Source of the DNA: Deltaproteobacteria bacterium
GTDB lineage: Bacteria; Desulfobacterota; Binatia; UTPRO1
Assembly: GCA_020852955.1 (NCBI GenBank)
Contig: JADYZW010000008.1
Location: 1 to 64,000 of the forward strand
DNA: 64,000 bases
Direction of reading: 5' to 3'
Shown here: in pieces, positions 51,500 through 62,754 of the stretch
How the letters are laid out: every line of letters begins with the position of its first letter
Position numbering within the stretch: the first letter of the stretch is position 1
The notes under the pieces: generated by a model
Seen by the model: only the letters and a program-made list of their open reading frames with translations
Databases searched by the model: none
What the model was told of the DNA's origin: nothing
Position numbers and translations under genes: made by a program

Positions 51500-52713
51500 G
51501 CGCGCTCCTCCCCGGAATCGCGGAGGCGGATGCCGAGATACTCCGCGACCGTCTCCATGTCCTTGTCGCCGCGCCCCGAAAGATTCACCAGGACGATCGC
51601 GCGGCGCGGCAGCGTCGGCGCGACGCGGATCGCGGCGGCCACGGCGTGCGAGCTCTCGAGCGCGGCGATGATACCCTCCTGCTCGGCGAGCATCCGGAGC
51701 GCCGCCACCGCGTCCTCGTCGCCGACCGTCTCGTAGGCGACGCGCCCACTGTCCTTGAGGTAGCTGTGCTCCGGGCCGACGGCCGGGTAGTCCAGCCCCG
51801 CCGAGATCGAGTGCGCGATCTGCACCTGGCCGGTCTCGCTCTGGAGGAGATACGTCTTGTTGCCGTGGAGGACGCCGACGTGCCCCGCCGTCAGCGAGGC
51901 GGCGTGCCGTCCGGTGGCGACGCCGTGGCCCGCCGCCTCGACACCGATCATCCGCACCGCGCGGTCTCCCAGGAACGGGTGGAAGAGGCCGATCGCGTTG
52001 CTGCCCCCGCCGACGCATGCGATCAGCACGTCGGGCAGCCTCCCCGCGACGTGCCGGATCTGCCGGCGCGCCTCCCGGCCGATCACCGACTGGAAGTCGC
52101 GCACCATCATCGGATACGGGTGGGGCCCGGCGACGGACCCGATGATGTAGAACGTGTCCCGCACGTTGGTGATCCAGTCGCGCATCGCCTCGTTGAGCGC
52201 GTCCTTGAGCGTGCGGCTTCCCGAGTCCACGGGGTGGACGGTCGCGCCGAGGAGCTTCATCCGGAAGACGTTCAACGCCTGGCGGCGGACGTCCTCGCTC
52301 CCCATGTAGACCTCGCACTCGAAGCCGAAGAGCGCGGCGGCCGTCGCCGTCGCGACGCCGTGCTGACCGGCGCCGGTCTCGGCGATGATGCGCGTCTTGC
52401 CCATGCGCTTCGCGAGCAGGATCTGGCCGAGCGTGTTGTTGATCTTGTGCGCACCGGTATGGCACAGATCCTCGCGCTTGAGGTAGATGCGCGCGCCGCC
52501 GAGCGTACGCGTGATCCGCTCGGCGAAGTACAGCGGCGTCGGACGGCCGGTGTAGCGTTCGTGCAGCTCGCGGAGATCGCGCTTGAAGCGCGCCTCCTTG
52601 TGGAGGCGGTTGTACGCGCGCTCGAGCTCCAGCAGCGCCGGCATCAGCGTCTCACTCACGTAGCGGCCGCCGTACGGGCCGAAATGGCCGTGCCGATCAG
52701 GCAGTCTTGGCAT
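51496..52713 (-). CDS. trpB: Tryptophan synthase beta chain
   Basis: 405 residues. PLP lysine Lys90 in [23 protein letters not shown], the phosphate loop VGGGSNAIG, and [13 protein letters not shown]-terminus [17 protein letters not shown] is typical of the TrpB1 type. It condenses indole and serine. The 5' end overlaps trpF by 17 bp; the 3' end overlaps trpA. Confidence 0.97.
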   Translation of the reverse strand: MPRLPDRHGHFGPYGGRYVSETLMPALLELERAYNRLHKEARFKRDLRELHERYTGRPTPLYFAERITRTLGGARIYLKREDLCHTGAHKINNTLGQILLAKRMGKTRIIAETGAGQHGVATATAAALFGFECEVYMGSEDVRRQALNVFRMKLLGATVHPVDSGSRTLKDALNEAMRDWITNVRDTFYIIGSVAGPHPYPMMVRDFQSVIGREARRQIRHVAGRLPDVLIACVGGGSNAIGLFHPFLGDRAVRMIGVEAAGHGVATGRHAASLTAGHVGVLHGNKTYLLQSETGQVQIAHSISAGLDYPAVGPEHSYLKDSGRVAYETVGDEDAVAALRMLAEQEGIIAALESSHAVAAAIRVAPTLPRRAIVLVNLSGRGDKDMETVAEYLGIRLRDSGEERA

Positions 52714-53329
52714 GGGTCACGAAGTCTTTCAGGAGCGCGTGGTCCTTGATGCCGGGCGCGCGCTCCACGCCCGAGCAGACGTCGACCCCGAGTGGACGCA
52801 AGCGGCGCACGACGTCCGTGACGGTGTCGGGCGCGAGGCCGCCCGCGACGAAGAGCCGCCGCGCGAGGTCCCGCGCGACCGGCTCGATCGGCAGCGCGCG
52901 ACCCGTGCCGCCGTAGCGGGTCGGGTCGGCCGTATCGACGAGCACCCACCCCTCGGGATACGGCGCGGCGACCGCCTCGAGGGCGGCGAGGCTCGCCACG
53001 CGCAGCGCCTTGATGGCCGGCACCGCGAAGCCCCGGCAGTACTCCGGGCTCTCGTTGCCGTGGAACTGCAGGAGCCCGAGCTTCGCCGTCGCCAGCGCGC
53101 GCTCCACCGCCGGCCGCTCCGCATCGACGAAGACGCCGACGGCCAGCACCTGGCGCGGCAGCAGCGCGATGATAGGCGCCGCGACCTCCGGCGCGATGAA
53201 CCTCGGGCTGTTCGGATAGAAGTTGAACCCGAGGAGATCGGCGCCGGCCTCGATCGCGGCAACGGCGTCCTCGGCCCGCGTGATGCCGCAGACTTTCACG
53301 CAGAGGGGACGTTCGCGCGCGGCGGTCAC
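52697..53329 (-). CDS. trpF: Phosphoribosylanthranilate isomerase
   Basis: 210 residues. [13 protein letters not shown] with catalytic Cys14, [23 protein letters not shown] and [15 protein letters not shown] (catalytic Asp), then [11 protein letters not shown] and GVDVCSGVE, all typical. The GTG at 53329 overlaps the trpC stop; the family start would begin about nine residues later, so the first residues TAARERP may be a short extension. It acts in the third step of the trp pathway. Confidence 0.95.
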   Translation of the reverse strand: MTAARERPLCVKVCGITRAEDAVAAIEAGADLLGFNFYPNSPRFIAPEVAAPIIALLPRQVLAVGVFVDAERPAVERALATAKLGLLQFHGNESPEYCRGFAVPAIKALRVASLAALEAVAAPYPEGWVLVDTADPTRYGGTGRALPIEPVARDLARRLFVAGGLAPDTVTDVVRRLRPLGVDVCSGVERAPGIKDHALLKDFVTHAKTA

Positions 53330-54099
53330 GCGAGCAGCCCACGCAGCGCCGCGCCGGGATCGGAGGCGCGCATCAACGTCTCGCCGATCAGGAACGCGCG
53401 GACGCCGGCGGCCTCGAAGCGCGCGAGCTCGGCCGCGGTCTTGAGCCCGCTCTCGATGACGATCGTGCGGCCGGCCGGCACGGAGCCGACGAGTTCGAGG
53501 CCGGTCTCGAGCCGCGTGACGAACGTGTCCAGGTCCCGGTTGTTGATGCCGATGACGCTCGCGTCGGCACCGAGCGCGCGCTCCAGCTGCTCCGCGGTGT
53601 GGACCTCGACCAGCGCGGTCATCCCCATCTCGCGGCCGAGCGCCACGAGCTCGCGCAGGATCTCGGTCCGCAGGACGGCGGCGATCAGGAGGAATGCGTC
53701 CGCCCCCGCCGCCCGCGCCTCGTATACCTGGTAGGGCTCGAACAGGAAGTCCTTGCGCAAGAGCGGAACGTCGACGCGCTCGCGAATCGCGGCGAGGTCG
53801 TCGAGGCTCCCCTCGAAAAAGCGCTCCTCGGTCAACACGGAGATCGCAGCGGCGCCCGCGGCCGCATATCCGGTCGCGATCGCGACCGGATCGAAATCGT
53901 CGCGGATGCGGCCGAGCGACGGCGACGCGCGCTTCACCTCCGCGACGATGCGCCGCCCCGGCGCCTCGAGCGCGGCCGCGAAGTCGCGGCGCGGGCGCGC
54001 GAAGAGCGGCGCTTCGACGAGCGTCCGGAGAGGCCGGACGCGCCGGCGCGTCTCGAGCTCCCGCGCGGCGTGGTCGACGATGGTCTGGAGCGTGCTCAT
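53326..54099 (-). CDS. trpC: Indole-3-glycerol phosphate synthase
   Basis: 257 residues. IVAEVKRASPSLG (Glu54, Lys56 of the active site), SVLTEERFFEGSLDDL, PLLRKDFLFEPYQVYEARA, GINNRDLDTF and VIESGLKTAAEL. It closes the indole ring. Separate from TrpF here, unlike the fused enzyme in enteric bacteria. ATGA overlap with trpD. Confidence 0.96.
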   Translation of the reverse strand: MSTLQTIVDHAARELETRRRVRPLRTLVEAPLFARPRRDFAAALEAPGRRIVAEVKRASPSLGRIRDDFDPVAIATGYAAAGAAAISVLTEERFFEGSLDDLAAIRERVDVPLLRKDFLFEPYQVYEARAAGADAFLLIAAVLRTEILRELVALGREMGMTALVEVHTAEQLERALGADASVIGINNRDLDTFVTRLETGLELVGSVPAGRTIVIESGLKTAAELARFEAAGVRAFLIGETLMRASDPGAALRGLLA

Positions 54100-55163
54100 A
54101 CGGGCTCGGCTTCGTCCTTGTACTCGTTGCTCGTCTCGACCAGTCGCGCAAGCGCCCGCGCGGCGGCGCCGCCGTCGATCGCCGCCGCCGCGACCGCCAT
54201 GCCGACGCGATAGTCGGCGGCAAGACCGGTGAGTCCGAGCGTCGCCGCCGCGTTCACCAGGACGAGGTCGCGGGCGGGCCCCGCGGCTCCGGCGAGCACG
54301 GCGCGGATGACCGCCGCGCTGCCCGCGGCGTCGGCGACGCGCGGCGGCGCATCGCATCGACCGAGCCCGAAATCGGAGGGCGCGAGGTCGTACGTGCGGA
54401 CGCCGTCGGTGCCGACCTCGCTCACACGCGTCGGCCCGATCGTGCTGATCTCGTCGAGACCCGAGCCATGCACGACGAGCGCCCGTGTCGCGCCGAGCCG
54501 ATGGAGCGCTTCGGCCATCGGCACGGTCCAGCGGGGCTCCGAGACGCCCACGAGCTGCACCGCCGCCCCCCCGGGATTGGCGAGCGGTCCGACGAGGTTG
54601 AAGATCGTACGGAGCCCGATCTCGCGCCGCGGACCGGCGGCGTAGCGCATGGCCGCATGGAAGCGCGGCGCGAAGCAGAAGCCGATGCCCGCACGCTCGA
54701 GGCAACGCGCGACGCCGCCCGGCGGCAGATCGATACGAACGCCGAGGGCCTCCAGCACGTCGGCGCCGCCGACCCGGCCGGACTGGGCGCGATTGCCGTG
54801 CTTCGCGACGGCGACGCCCGCCCCTGCAACGACCAACGCCACCGCGGTCGAGACGTTGAAGAGGTCGGCGCCGTCGCCGCCGGTGCCGCAGGTGTCGACG
54901 ACGACGCCGCGCCACGGCACGCGGAGCATGCGGGCGCGCAGCGCGCGCGCCGTCCCGACGAGCTCGTCGACGCTCTCCCCCTTCATGCGGAGCGCCGTGA
55001 GCAGGCTCCCGACCTGCGCCGGCGTCGCGGCGCCGCTCATGACGACGTCGACGACCGCCCGCATGCCCCGCTCGTCGAGATCGCGACCCGCCGCCACCGT
55101 CGCGATCGCCTCGCGCACGCGCCGCGCCGCCGCGTCCGCGGCCTCGTTGCCGGAGTCCGTCAC
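54096..55163 (-). CDS. trpD: Anthranilate phosphoribosyltransferase
   Basis: 355 residues. VVVDTCGTGGDGADLFNVST holds the PRPP-binding Gly-rich loop (93-98), with AVAKHGNRAQSGRVGGADV, GPLANPGGAAVQLVGVSE and a conserved DEISTIGPT. GTG 55163, 13 bp after the trpG stop, is preferred as the first in-frame start behind that gene. It joins anthranilate and PRPP. Unfused to trpG, as is usual outside enterics. Confidence 0.95.
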   Translation of the reverse strand: MTDSGNEAADAAARRVREAIATVAAGRDLDERGMRAVVDVVMSGAATPAQVGSLLTALRMKGESVDELVGTARALRARMLRVPWRGVVVDTCGTGGDGADLFNVSTAVALVVAGAGVAVAKHGNRAQSGRVGGADVLEALGVRIDLPPGGVARCLERAGIGFCFAPRFHAAMRYAAGPRREIGLRTIFNLVGPLANPGGAAVQLVGVSEPRWTVPMAEALHRLGATRALVVHGSGLDEISTIGPTRVSEVGTDGVRTYDLAPSDFGLGRCDAPPRVADAAGSAAVIRAVLAGAAGPARDLVLVNAAATLGLTGLAADYRVGMAVAAAAIDGGAAARALARLVETSNEYKDEAEPV

Positions 55164-55176
55164 GACGCCCCGCGCC

Positions 55177-55778
<602 letters not shown>

Positions 55779-55782
<4 letters not shown>

Positions 55783-57296
55783 GCGACAGCCCCCCCGCGC
55801 TCCTGATCGCGCGCCAGCTGCTCGGCGCGTTTCAGCGCCTGCAGGAGCCCGCGCGCCTTGTTGAGGCATTCCGCGTGCTCGCGCTCCGGATCCGAGTCGG
55901 CGACGATCCCGGCCCCCGCCTGCACGTACACCGTGCCGTTCTTGATGAGCATGGTGCGGATCGCAATGCACGTATCCATCGTGCCGCCGAATCCGAAATA
56001 CCCGACCGCCCCGCCGTAGACGCCGCGCCGCACCGGCTCGAGCTCCTCGATGATCTCCATGGCGCGGATCTTCGGGGCGCCGGAGAGCGTGCCCGCCGGG
56101 AACGTCGCACGGAACGCGTCGAAGCAGTCGCGACCGTCCGCGAGCGTGCCGCGCACGTTCGAGACGATGTGCATCACGTGCGAGTAGCGCTCGATCACGA
56201 GCCGCTCGGTCACCTCGACGCTCCCGACCTTCGCCACCCTGCCCACATCGTTGCGGCCGAGGTCGAGCAGCATGATGTGCTCCGCGACCTCCTTCGGATC
56301 GGCGAGGAGCTTCCGCTCGAGTTCGCGGTCCTCCATCTCCTGGGTTCCGCGTGGCGACGTGCCGGCGATCGGACGCACCGTGAGCTCGCCGTCCTCGACG
56401 CGCGCCATCACCTCGGGCGACGATCCGACGAGCGTCTGCTCGCCGAGCCTCAAGAAGAACATGTAGGGCGACGGATTCACGGTGCGGAGGGCGCGATAGA
56501 CGTCGAACGGCGCGGCGCGGAGCCTGGTCTCGAGGCGCTGCGCCAGCACGACCTGGATGATGTCGCCGGCGCGGATGTACTCCTTCGCCCGCTCGACGAT
56601 GCCCGCGTACTCCCCGGCCGTCATGTTCGCCGAGATGGGGAGGCTCTCGCCGCTCGTCGGCAAGGCCTCGGGCAGCGTGAGCGGAGCGGCGAGCCGCGCG
56701 ACCAGCTCGTCGATGCGCGCCGCGGCGGCTTCGTAGGCGGCGCGCGGATCGGTGGCCGGGTCGCGCAGGTCGACGTTCACGACCACCTTGATCGACTGCG
56801 CGACCGTATCGAAGACGAGCAGGCTCGCCGGCACGATGAAGTAGAGCTCGGGGAGGCCGAGCGGATCGGGGAGCCGCGCCGGTAGGCGCTCGAAGAACCG
56901 GACGGCATCGTAGGCGACGTACCCGACCGCGCCCCCGAAGAAGCGGGGCAGTCCGGCGACCGGCACTGCACGATAGCCGGCGAGCAGCGTTCGCAGGGCC
57001 TCCAGGGGATCGGCGGCCTCGAAGGTGCGCCCCGGCTGCCCGCTCTCGACCAGGGAGACCGTGGTCCCGCGGCTCGTGAAGACCGCGGACGGCTCCGAGC
57101 CAAGGAAGCTGTAGCGCCCCCACCGATCGCCGCCGACGACGCTCTCGAGCAGGAACGCGTGCTCGCCTCGTGTCGTCTTCAGGAACGCCGACACCGGGGT
57201 CTCCGTATCCGCGAGGATCTCGCGAAAGACCGGGACGAGGTTGCCGCCACGCGACAGCTCGAGAAAATCAGCGAGGCTCGGTGTGCACGCTCCCAT
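55779..57296 (-). CDS. trpE: Anthranilate synthase component I
   Basis: 505 residues. N-terminal domain with [19 protein letters not shown] (the LLES motif of the tryptophan inhibitor site, so feedback inhibition is likely) and the chorismate domain with [13 protein letters not shown] region, [31 protein letters not shown] and [18 protein letters not shown]. It turns chorismate into anthranilate. First of seven trp genes (E-G-D-C-F-B-A), all in one block. No trp attenuator or leader was seen; the gene follows a SPOR gene by 7 bp, so control must be at a distant promoter or by feedback. Confidence 0.96.
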
Positions 57297-57303
57297 CCCG
57301 CCC

Positions 57304-58101
57304 TCAGTCGGAAGCGACGAATGCCTCCGGCACGCCCGGCTCCCTCCGCAGCCGCGTCACCACCCGCTGCGCCTCTTCGAGCGACGCGTAGTGGCCGACC
57401 CGCACGCGATAGAACGTCTCCCCGCGGCGACGCACCTTGAGGACGAACGCGTCGTAGCCCTTGCCCCTGAGGCGGCGGAGCACGCCGTCGGCGGTGCGCG
57501 GATCGCGCGTCGCCGACACCTGGACGCTCCAGTCGCCCTTCGCTCCCGTGCGCGCGACCGGCGTCGGCGCCGCGGCGGGCGCGAGCGCGACCGCGACGCG
57601 GGCGGTCGCGGGTGGCGTCGGCCGCTGCTCGACCTTCGTCGCGGGCGTCGCGGAAGGAGCGGCCGCGGCCGCACCCGCCCCCCGCTTCGCCGCCGCTGCG
57701 ACCTCGGCCGTGTACGGCGTCGGGGCCAGCTCGGGCGCCTTCACGACCGGGACCTCCGCGCGCGTCTTCGCGGGTGCCGTCTCGACGGGCGCCGCGGCCA
57801 CCGCCCGCTCGGCGCCGGGGTGCGCGCCGGGACCTTCGGCGTGCCCGTCGCCACGCGCGCCGCGATCGAGGGTATGGTCGAACGTGATGTCGCCGTCTGC
57901 GCCCGGCGTTTGCTCGACGGCCGGCGCGACGGCCATGCGCACGATCTGCTGTCCGGCATCGCCCGGGCGCTCGGCGAGGCCCCGCCCGGCATACATGCCG
58001 AGCAGGAACACCACGAAGAGCGCCGCGGTGGCGCCCGCCAGGACCCCGGCGATCTCGAGCCGGCTCAGCTCGAAACGATGACGCGTCCCTTTCCCGGCCA
58101 T
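57304..58101 (-). CDS. SPOR-domain membrane protein
   Basis: 265 residues. Short cytoplasmic N-terminus (MAGKGTRHRFELSRLEI), one membrane helix (about 17-39), a Pro/Ala-rich periplasmic linker of 140 residues, then a SPOR domain: WSVQVSATRDPRTADGVLRR, GYDAFVLKVRRRGETFYRV and RVGHYASLEEAQRVVTRL. SPOR domains bind glycan strands stripped of stem peptides at the division septum, so a role in division or wall remodelling is likely. It lies between argS and trpE, a placement common in relatives. Confidence 0.88.
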   Translation of the reverse strand: MAGKGTRHRFELSRLEIAGVLAGATAALFVVFLLGMYAGRGLAERPGDAGQQIVRMAVAPAVEQTPGADGDITFDHTLDRGARGDGHAEGPGAHPGAERAVAAAPVETAPAKTRAEVPVVKAPELAPTPYTAEVAAAAKRGAGAAAAAPSATPATKVEQRPTPPATARVAVALAPAAAPTPVARTGAKGDWSVQVSATRDPRTADGVLRRLRGKGYDAFVLKVRRRGETFYRVRVGHYASLEEAQRVVTRLRREPGVPEAFVASD

Positions 58102-58115
58102 GCGTTGTCCCCCCG

Positions 58116-59780
58116 TCACATGGTGTCGGGCGCGCTGATGCCCAACAACCGCAGTCCGACGCGAATCACCTTCTGCACGTTGGCGGCCAAGAGCAGGCGC
58201 GCGCGCGTCAACTCGCGATCCTCTCCGAGGATGCGGGTGCGATTGTAGTAGCGGTGGAAGTCGCCCGCGAGCTGCATGAGATAGAACACCACCCGATGCG
58301 GCTCCCGCTCGAGCGCCGCCTGCTCGACCGTCTCGGGGAACTGCGCCAGGACGCGGATCAGCGCGAGCTCTTCGGTCTCGACGAGCCGACTCGGATCCGC
58401 GGCGCCGACCGCGTCCCCGGCGACGCCGGCCGCGGTGGCCTGCCTGAAGACGCTCGCGACGCGCGCGTGGCCGTACTGCACGTAGAAGACGGGATTCTCG
58501 GTCGTGCGCTGCTTCGCGAGGTCGAGATCGAACTCGAGCTGCGCATCCGACTTCCGCATCAGCAGGAAGAAGCGCGTCGCATCCGCGCCGACCTCCTCCA
58601 CGACCTCGCGCAGCGTGACGAACGATCCGGAGCGCTTCCCCATCCGCACCGGCACGCCGGCGCGGGTCAGGCTCACGACCTGCACGAGCAGCACCTCGAG
58701 CCGCGCCGCATCCAATCCGAGCGCCGTGAGGGCCGCCTTCATGCGCGGGATGTGGCCGTGGTGGTCGGCGCCCCACACGTCGATGATACGGTCGAACCCA
58801 CGCGCGAGCTTGTCCCGATGATACGCCACGTCGGCGCCGAAGTAGGTGAACTCCCCGCCGGACTTCACGAGCGGCCGGTCCTTGTCGTCGCCGAACTCGG
58901 TCGAGCGGAACCAGCGCGCTCCGTCGGCGTCGTACACGACGCCGCGCGCGTCGAGCGCGTCGAGCGTGGCGTCCACCGCACCGTCCTCGCGGAGCTTCCG
59001 CTCGCTGACATACGCGTCGAAGCCGATCGCGAGGGTCGTGAGGTCGTCGCGAATGGCGTCGAGCAGCATCGCGCCGGCGCGGTCGCGCATGTAGGCGCGC
59101 GCCGCGTCGGCGTCGGTATCCGCCCAGCGATCGCCCTCGGCCGCCCGGATCGCTCCGGCGACGTCGCGGACGTAGTCTCCGTGATAGCCTTCGTCGGGGA
59201 ACGGCACCGGGCGCCCACAGAGCTCCATGTAGCGGGCATACGTCGAGGCGCCGAGCATCTCCATCTGATTGCCCGCGTCGTTCACGTAGTACTCGCGCTC
59301 GACCGCATGGCCAGTGGCGGACAGCAGCCGCGCGATCGCGTCGCCGGTGACGGCGCCGCGCGCGTGCCCGACGTGCAGAGGGCCCGTCGGGTTGGCGCTC
59401 ACGAACTCGATCTGCACGCGCGCGCCCTCCCCGACCCGCGAATGGCCGTACGTCTCGCCGGCACGCTCACAGTCGGCCAGACACCGCCACCAGTAGGAAG
59501 GCGCGAAGCGGAAGTTGATGAATCCCGGTCCCGCGATCGTGACCTCGGCGAGGATCTTCGCGGGATCCAGGATGTGGCGGACGATGGTCTCCGCCACCGC
59601 GCGCGGCGGCCGCCTCTCGCCGCGGGCGAGCGCCATCGCCACGTTGCTGGCGAGGTCGCCGTGCTCCGCCTCTTTCGGGACGCTCAGAAACAAAGGGGGG
59701 AGAGTCGTCGAAACCAGCTCTCCCCCCTTGATGGCCCGTTCACAGGCATCGCGCAGCACGTCTTTGAGGGGCTTCTTCAT
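58116..59780 (-). CDS. argS: Arginyl-tRNA synthetase
   Basis: 554 residues. The Add-1 tRNA-binding N-terminal domain is followed by the class I signature PTGPLHVGHARGAV (HVGH 136-139), YYVNDAGNQM, TYFGADVAYHRDKL, WGADHHGHIPR, the KMSK-equivalent MGKRSGSFV and the anticodon domain ending PHRVVFYLMQLAGDFHRYYNR. Charges tRNA-Arg. ATG 59780 has a GGGGGG ribosome-site-like run; an upstream ATG at 59825 would add 15 atypical residues. A strong hairpin lies in its first 90 bases (separate entry). It heads the long argS-SPOR-trp-accD-folC-lptD-rml run. Confidence 0.97.
   Translation of the reverse strand: MKKPLKDVLRDACERAIKGGELVSTTLPPLFLSVPKEAEHGDLASNVAMALARGERRPPRAVAETIVRHILDPAKILAEVTIAGPGFINFRFAPSYWWRCLADCERAGETYGHSRVGEGARVQIEFVSANPTGPLHVGHARGAVTGDAIARLLSATGHAVEREYYVNDAGNQMEMLGASTYARYMELCGRPVPFPDEGYHGDYVRDVAGAIRAAEGDRWADTDADAARAYMRDRAGAMLLDAIRDDLTTLAIGFDAYVSERKLREDGAVDATLDALDARGVVYDADGARWFRSTEFGDDKDRPLVKSGGEFTYFGADVAYHRDKLARGFDRIIDVWGADHHGHIPRMKAALTALGLDAARLEVLLVQVVSLTRAGVPVRMGKRSGSFVTLREVVEEVGADATRFFLLMRKSDAQLEFDLDLAKQRTTENPVFYVQYGHARVASVFRQATAAGVAGDAVGAADPSRLVETEELALIRVLAQFPETVEQAALEREPHRVVFYLMQLAGDFHRYYNRTRILGEDRELTRARLLLAANVQKVIRVGLRLLGISAPDTM
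59693..59729 (-). other. 12 bp hairpin inside the start of argS
   Basis: AAGGGGGGAGAG and CTCTCCCCCCTT pair perfectly across 13 nt, within argS codons 17-29, and are followed on the coding strand by TGTTTC. It is as strong as the terminator at 18.1 kb but lies inside coding sequence. It could slow translation or act as an intragenic attenuator. Confidence 0.5.
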
Positions 59781-59884
59781 GCCCCCCCAACGGCGGAGGT
59801 CACGCCGGATCGACGATGATGCCACCCGCCTCGGACTTCTCGATGAAGGACGATCCGCATCGGAAAAAACCGTGATCTTCAGGT

Positions 59885-59913
59885 GGGATACGCGCTTTCA
59901 CCCGGGCAGTCAA
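59885..59913 (-). promoter_or_regulatory. Probable promoter of the argS-trp-lptD-rml operon
   Basis: On the minus strand TTGACT (59913-59908, five of six) and TATCCC (59890-59885) lie 17 nt apart, giving a leader of about 98 nt before the argS ATG. The 290 bp gap between rplQ and argS otherwise holds no gene or clear terminator; a 6 bp stem (CGAGCG/CGCTCG) follows rplQ but has no U-tract. Confidence 0.45.
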
Positions 59914-60070
59914 GAATCATGGACGGCCCCGGGACCCGGCGTGGCGGGCCGCACGGCGCGCGCCGGCGGGGCGCCGACGAAGGCACGCCGCGGAAGGGTA
60001 TCGGAGCGGCGACGCCGCGGTGCGACGGCGATCCGCCGCCCGGCGACGCGAGCGGGATCGCTCGGAACGC

Positions 60071-60562
60071 TCAGCCCGCGGCGGCGCGCCGCCGCGGCGT
60101 CTTCGCCGGAGCGTCGCCCTTCCCGCCCTTGGCCTGCGCCTTCTGTCCGCGCGCGGCGCCCCGCCGCTTCTTCTTCTCGCCCTCGCTCCCCGCCGCAACG
60201 TCCGCGGCGCGCGTCACGAGCTCGATCACGGACACCGGAGCGGCATCGCCGTGGCGGATGCCCACCTTGATGATCCGGGTGTAGCCGCCGTTTCGCTCCT
60301 TGAAGCGCGGCGCAATGTCGTCGAAGAGCTTCTTCACGACCGCCCGGCTCTGCACGAAAGTGAGCGCACGCCGCCGCGCGGCGAGTGTCCCCTCCTTCCC
60401 GAGAGTGATCATGCGCTCGGCGAGACGGCGCGTCTCCTTCGCCTTGGCGTCGGTGGTCTTGATCCGCTCGCGCTCGAGCAGCGCCGTCACCAAGTTGCGA
60501 AACAGGGCGCGGCGGTGCGACGCGGACCTGTTGAGCTTGCGTCCGGCGTTCAGGTGACTCAT
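60071..60562 (-). CDS. rplQ: 50S ribosomal protein L17
   Basis: 163 residues. [20 protein letters not shown] and [23 protein letters not shown] are the L17 signature, as is [18 protein letters not shown]. The last 40 residues are a Lys/Arg/Ala-rich tail ([17 protein letters not shown]), longer than the usual 120-130 residue protein. The ATG overlaps the rpoA stop as TGATG. Confidence 0.97.
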   Translation of the reverse strand: MSHLNAGRKLNRSASHRRALFRNLVTALLERERIKTTDAKAKETRRLAERMITLGKEGTLAARRRALTFVQSRAVVKKLFDDIAPRFKERNGGYTRIIKVGIRHGDAAPVSVIELVTRAADVAAGSEGEKKKRRGAARGQKAQAKGGKGDAPAKTPRRRAAAG

Positions 60563-61584
60563 CAGGCGCTCTCCTTCTCCTTCTGCAAGCGGCGACGCTC
60601 GAGCTCCTCGCGGTTCGGGAAATTCTCGAGTCGCATGCCGAACCCGAGCCCCATCTCGTGCAGGATCTCGCGGATCTCGTTCAGGCTCTTCCGGCCGAAG
60701 TTCTTGGTCTTGAGCATCTCCTGCTCCGAGCGCTGCACGAGCTCCCCGATGAACTTGATGTCGGCGTTCTGCAGGCAGTTCGCCGAACGGACGGACAGCT
60801 CGAGCTCGTCGACCGGACGGAAGAGATTCTCGTTGGCCTTGCCCTCGGTCGCCTCTTCGAGCGGCTCGACGACCTCGGCCGCCTCCTCGAAGTTGATGAA
60901 GATCGCGAGCTGATCCTGGAGGATGCGTGCGGCGTACGCGAGCGCGTCCTCGGGCCCGACGCTGCCGTCGGTCCAGATCTCCAGGACCAGCCGGTCGTAG
61001 TCGGTGCGCTGACCGACACGCGCGTTCGTCACGTTGAAATTGACCTTCAGCACCGGCGAGAAGATCGCGTCGAGCGGAATGGTGCCGACGGGATCGCCCT
61101 CTTCCTTGTTGTGCTCGGCCGACACGTAGCCCCGTCCGCGCTTCACCACCATCTCCATCTCGAAGTTTCCTTCCTTCGAGAGCGTGGCGATGTGCTGATC
61201 GGGATTCAGGATCTCGACCCGCGGGCCGGTCACGATGTCCGCGGCGGTCACTCTCTTCTCGCCCTTGACCGACAGCCGGATCGTGTCGGCGGGCGCGTCG
61301 AGCAGCTTCAGCCGGATTTCCTTCAGGTTCAGGACGATGTCGGTCACGTCCTCCGTGACGCCCGGCAGCGTCGAGAACTCGTGGAGGATGCCGCGGATGC
61401 GGACCGCCGTAATCGCCGCGCCGTAGAGCGACGACAGGAGGATGCGGCGCAGCGAGTTGCCGATGGTGGTGCCGTAGCCGCGCTCGAAGGGTTCGCCGAC
61501 GAACTTGCCGTAGGTGGCGGTCAGGCTCTTCTCGTCGGGCTCGAGCCGCTTCGGCTTGATCATGTCACGCCAGTTCCTGTGCAT
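60562..61584 (-). CDS. rpoA: DNA-directed RNA polymerase subunit alpha
   Basis: 340 residues. N-terminal dimerisation domain ([38 protein letters not shown]) and C-terminal helix-hairpin-helix domain ([37 protein letters not shown]) joined by an acidic linker. The C-terminal domain holds residues used for UP-element and activator binding. Deltaproteobacterial-type N-terminus. In the usual place between rpsD and rplQ. Confidence 0.98.
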   Translation of the reverse strand: MHRNWRDMIKPKRLEPDEKSLTATYGKFVGEPFERGYGTTIGNSLRRILLSSLYGAAITAVRIRGILHEFSTLPGVTEDVTDIVLNLKEIRLKLLDAPADTIRLSVKGEKRVTAADIVTGPRVEILNPDQHIATLSKEGNFEMEMVVKRGRGYVSAEHNKEEGDPVGTIPLDAIFSPVLKVNFNVTNARVGQRTDYDRLVLEIWTDGSVGPEDALAYAARILQDQLAIFINFEEAAEVVEPLEEATEGKANENLFRPVDELELSVRSANCLQNADIKFIGELVQRSEQEMLKTKNFGRKSLNEIREILHEMGLGFGMRLENFPNREELERRRLQKEKESA

Positions 61585-61602
61585 TGGGACCTCCCTGCGC
61601 GC

Positions 61603-62229
61603 TTACTTGGAGTAGAGCTCGACGACCAACTTCTCGTTGATCGGCATGGTCAAGTCGCTGCGAGCAGGCAGCGCACGAATGCGACCGGTGAAGTTCGGAC
61701 GATCGACCTCGAGCCATTCCGGCACGCCGCGGCGCTGCGAGAGCTCGAGCGCCTCCTGGATGCGAACGACCTTGTGGCTGCGCTCGCGGATCGTGACGAC
61801 GTCTCCCACCTTCAGCAGCGCCGAGGGGATGTCGATCTTGCGTCCGTTCACCAGGAAATGGCCGTGCCGCACGAGCTGCCGCGCCTCGGCGCGGGAATTC
61901 GCGAAGCCGAGCCGGTAGACCATGTTGTCGAGCCGACGCTCGAGCAGGATCATCAGGCTCTCGCCCGTGATCCCCTTGGCGCGATCCGCCTGGTCGAAGA
62001 GCCGCCGGAATTGCCCCTCGAGGAGGCGGTACATGCGCTTCAGCTTCTGTTTCTCACGCAGCTGGAGGCTGTACTCGGAGAACTTCACGCGCCCCTGGCC
62101 GTGCTGGCCGGGCGGGTAGTTCCGCCGCTCGATGGCGCACTTGTCGGTGTAGCACCGCTCTCCCTTCAGGAAGAGCTTCAGGCCTTCACGCCGGCAAAGC
62201 CGGCAAACTGACGCTCGGTAACGAGCCAC
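61603..62229 (-). CDS. rpsD: 30S ribosomal protein S4
   Basis: 208 residues. Zinc-binding type with Cys9, Cys12, Cys26 and Cys31 ([16 protein letters not shown]), then the S4 RNA-binding domain [19 protein letters not shown] and [20 protein letters not shown] start. It nucleates 30S assembly and often represses its own operon; the 84 bp gap upstream could hold such a site, but no known structure was identified. Confidence 0.98.
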   Translation of the reverse strand: MARYRASVCRLCRREGLKLFLKGERCYTDKCAIERRNYPPGQHGQGRVKFSEYSLQLREKQKLKRMYRLLEGQFRRLFDQADRAKGITGESLMILLERRLDNMVYRLGFANSRAEARQLVRHGHFLVNGRKIDIPSALLKVGDVVTIRERSHKVVRIQEALELSQRRGVPEWLEVDRPNFTGRIRALPARSDLTMPINEKLVVELYSK

Positions 62230-62313
62230 GCTGCTGAACCTCCTGGACCGATCTGGTCGGCCCGCTCACGACCGTCCGGCACGTCTCCGGCGGTCTCGCT
62301 TCGACTGTCGTCC

Positions 62314-62736
62314 TCAGACTCTCCGTCGCTTGGGCGGGCGGCACCCGTTGTGGGGAATCGGGGTCACGTCCTTGATGAGGCTGATCGTGAACCCGGAGGC
62401 CTGCAGCGACCGCAGCGCCGACTCGCGCCCCGAGCCCGGCCCCTTCACGAACACCTGGACGGTGCGCATACCCGCGTCGATCGCGCGCTTGGCGGCGGCC
62501 TCGGCCGCCAGCTGCGCGGCGAACGGCGTGCCTTTGCGCGAACCCTTGAAACCGACGTTCCCGGCGCTCGCCCAGGAGACGACGTTGCCGGTCGGGTCGG
62601 TGATGGTGACGATCGTATTGTTGAACGTCGAGTGGATGTGCGCCACGCCCTCGGGCACCGCGCGCTTGGTCTTCTTGCGCCGTACGGCGGCGCGGTCGGC
62701 CGCCGCGGGCTTCGTGGGTGCGTCTGGCTTGGCCAT
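62314..62736 (-). CDS. rpsK: 30S ribosomal protein S11
   Basis: 140 residues. [19 protein letters not shown], the [19 protein letters not shown] motif, [16 protein letters not shown], and the C-terminal [18 protein letters not shown] are S11 landmarks. The N-terminal 18 residues ([18 protein letters not shown]) form a short lineage-specific extension. Confidence 0.98.
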   Translation of the reverse strand: MAKPDAPTKPAAADRAAVRRKKTKRAVPEGVAHIHSTFNNTIVTITDPTGNVVSWASAGNVGFKGSRKGTPFAAQLAAEAAAKRAIDAGMRTVQVFVKGPGSGRESALRSLQASGFTISLIKDVTPIPHNGCRPPKRRRV

Positions 62737-62754
62737 GCTTCTCTCCGATCCTCT

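Noticed and set aside
60040..60070. Possible rplQ terminator stem CGAGCG/CGCTCG
   Set aside because: Only 6 bp and without a U-tract; not better than chance in this composition.
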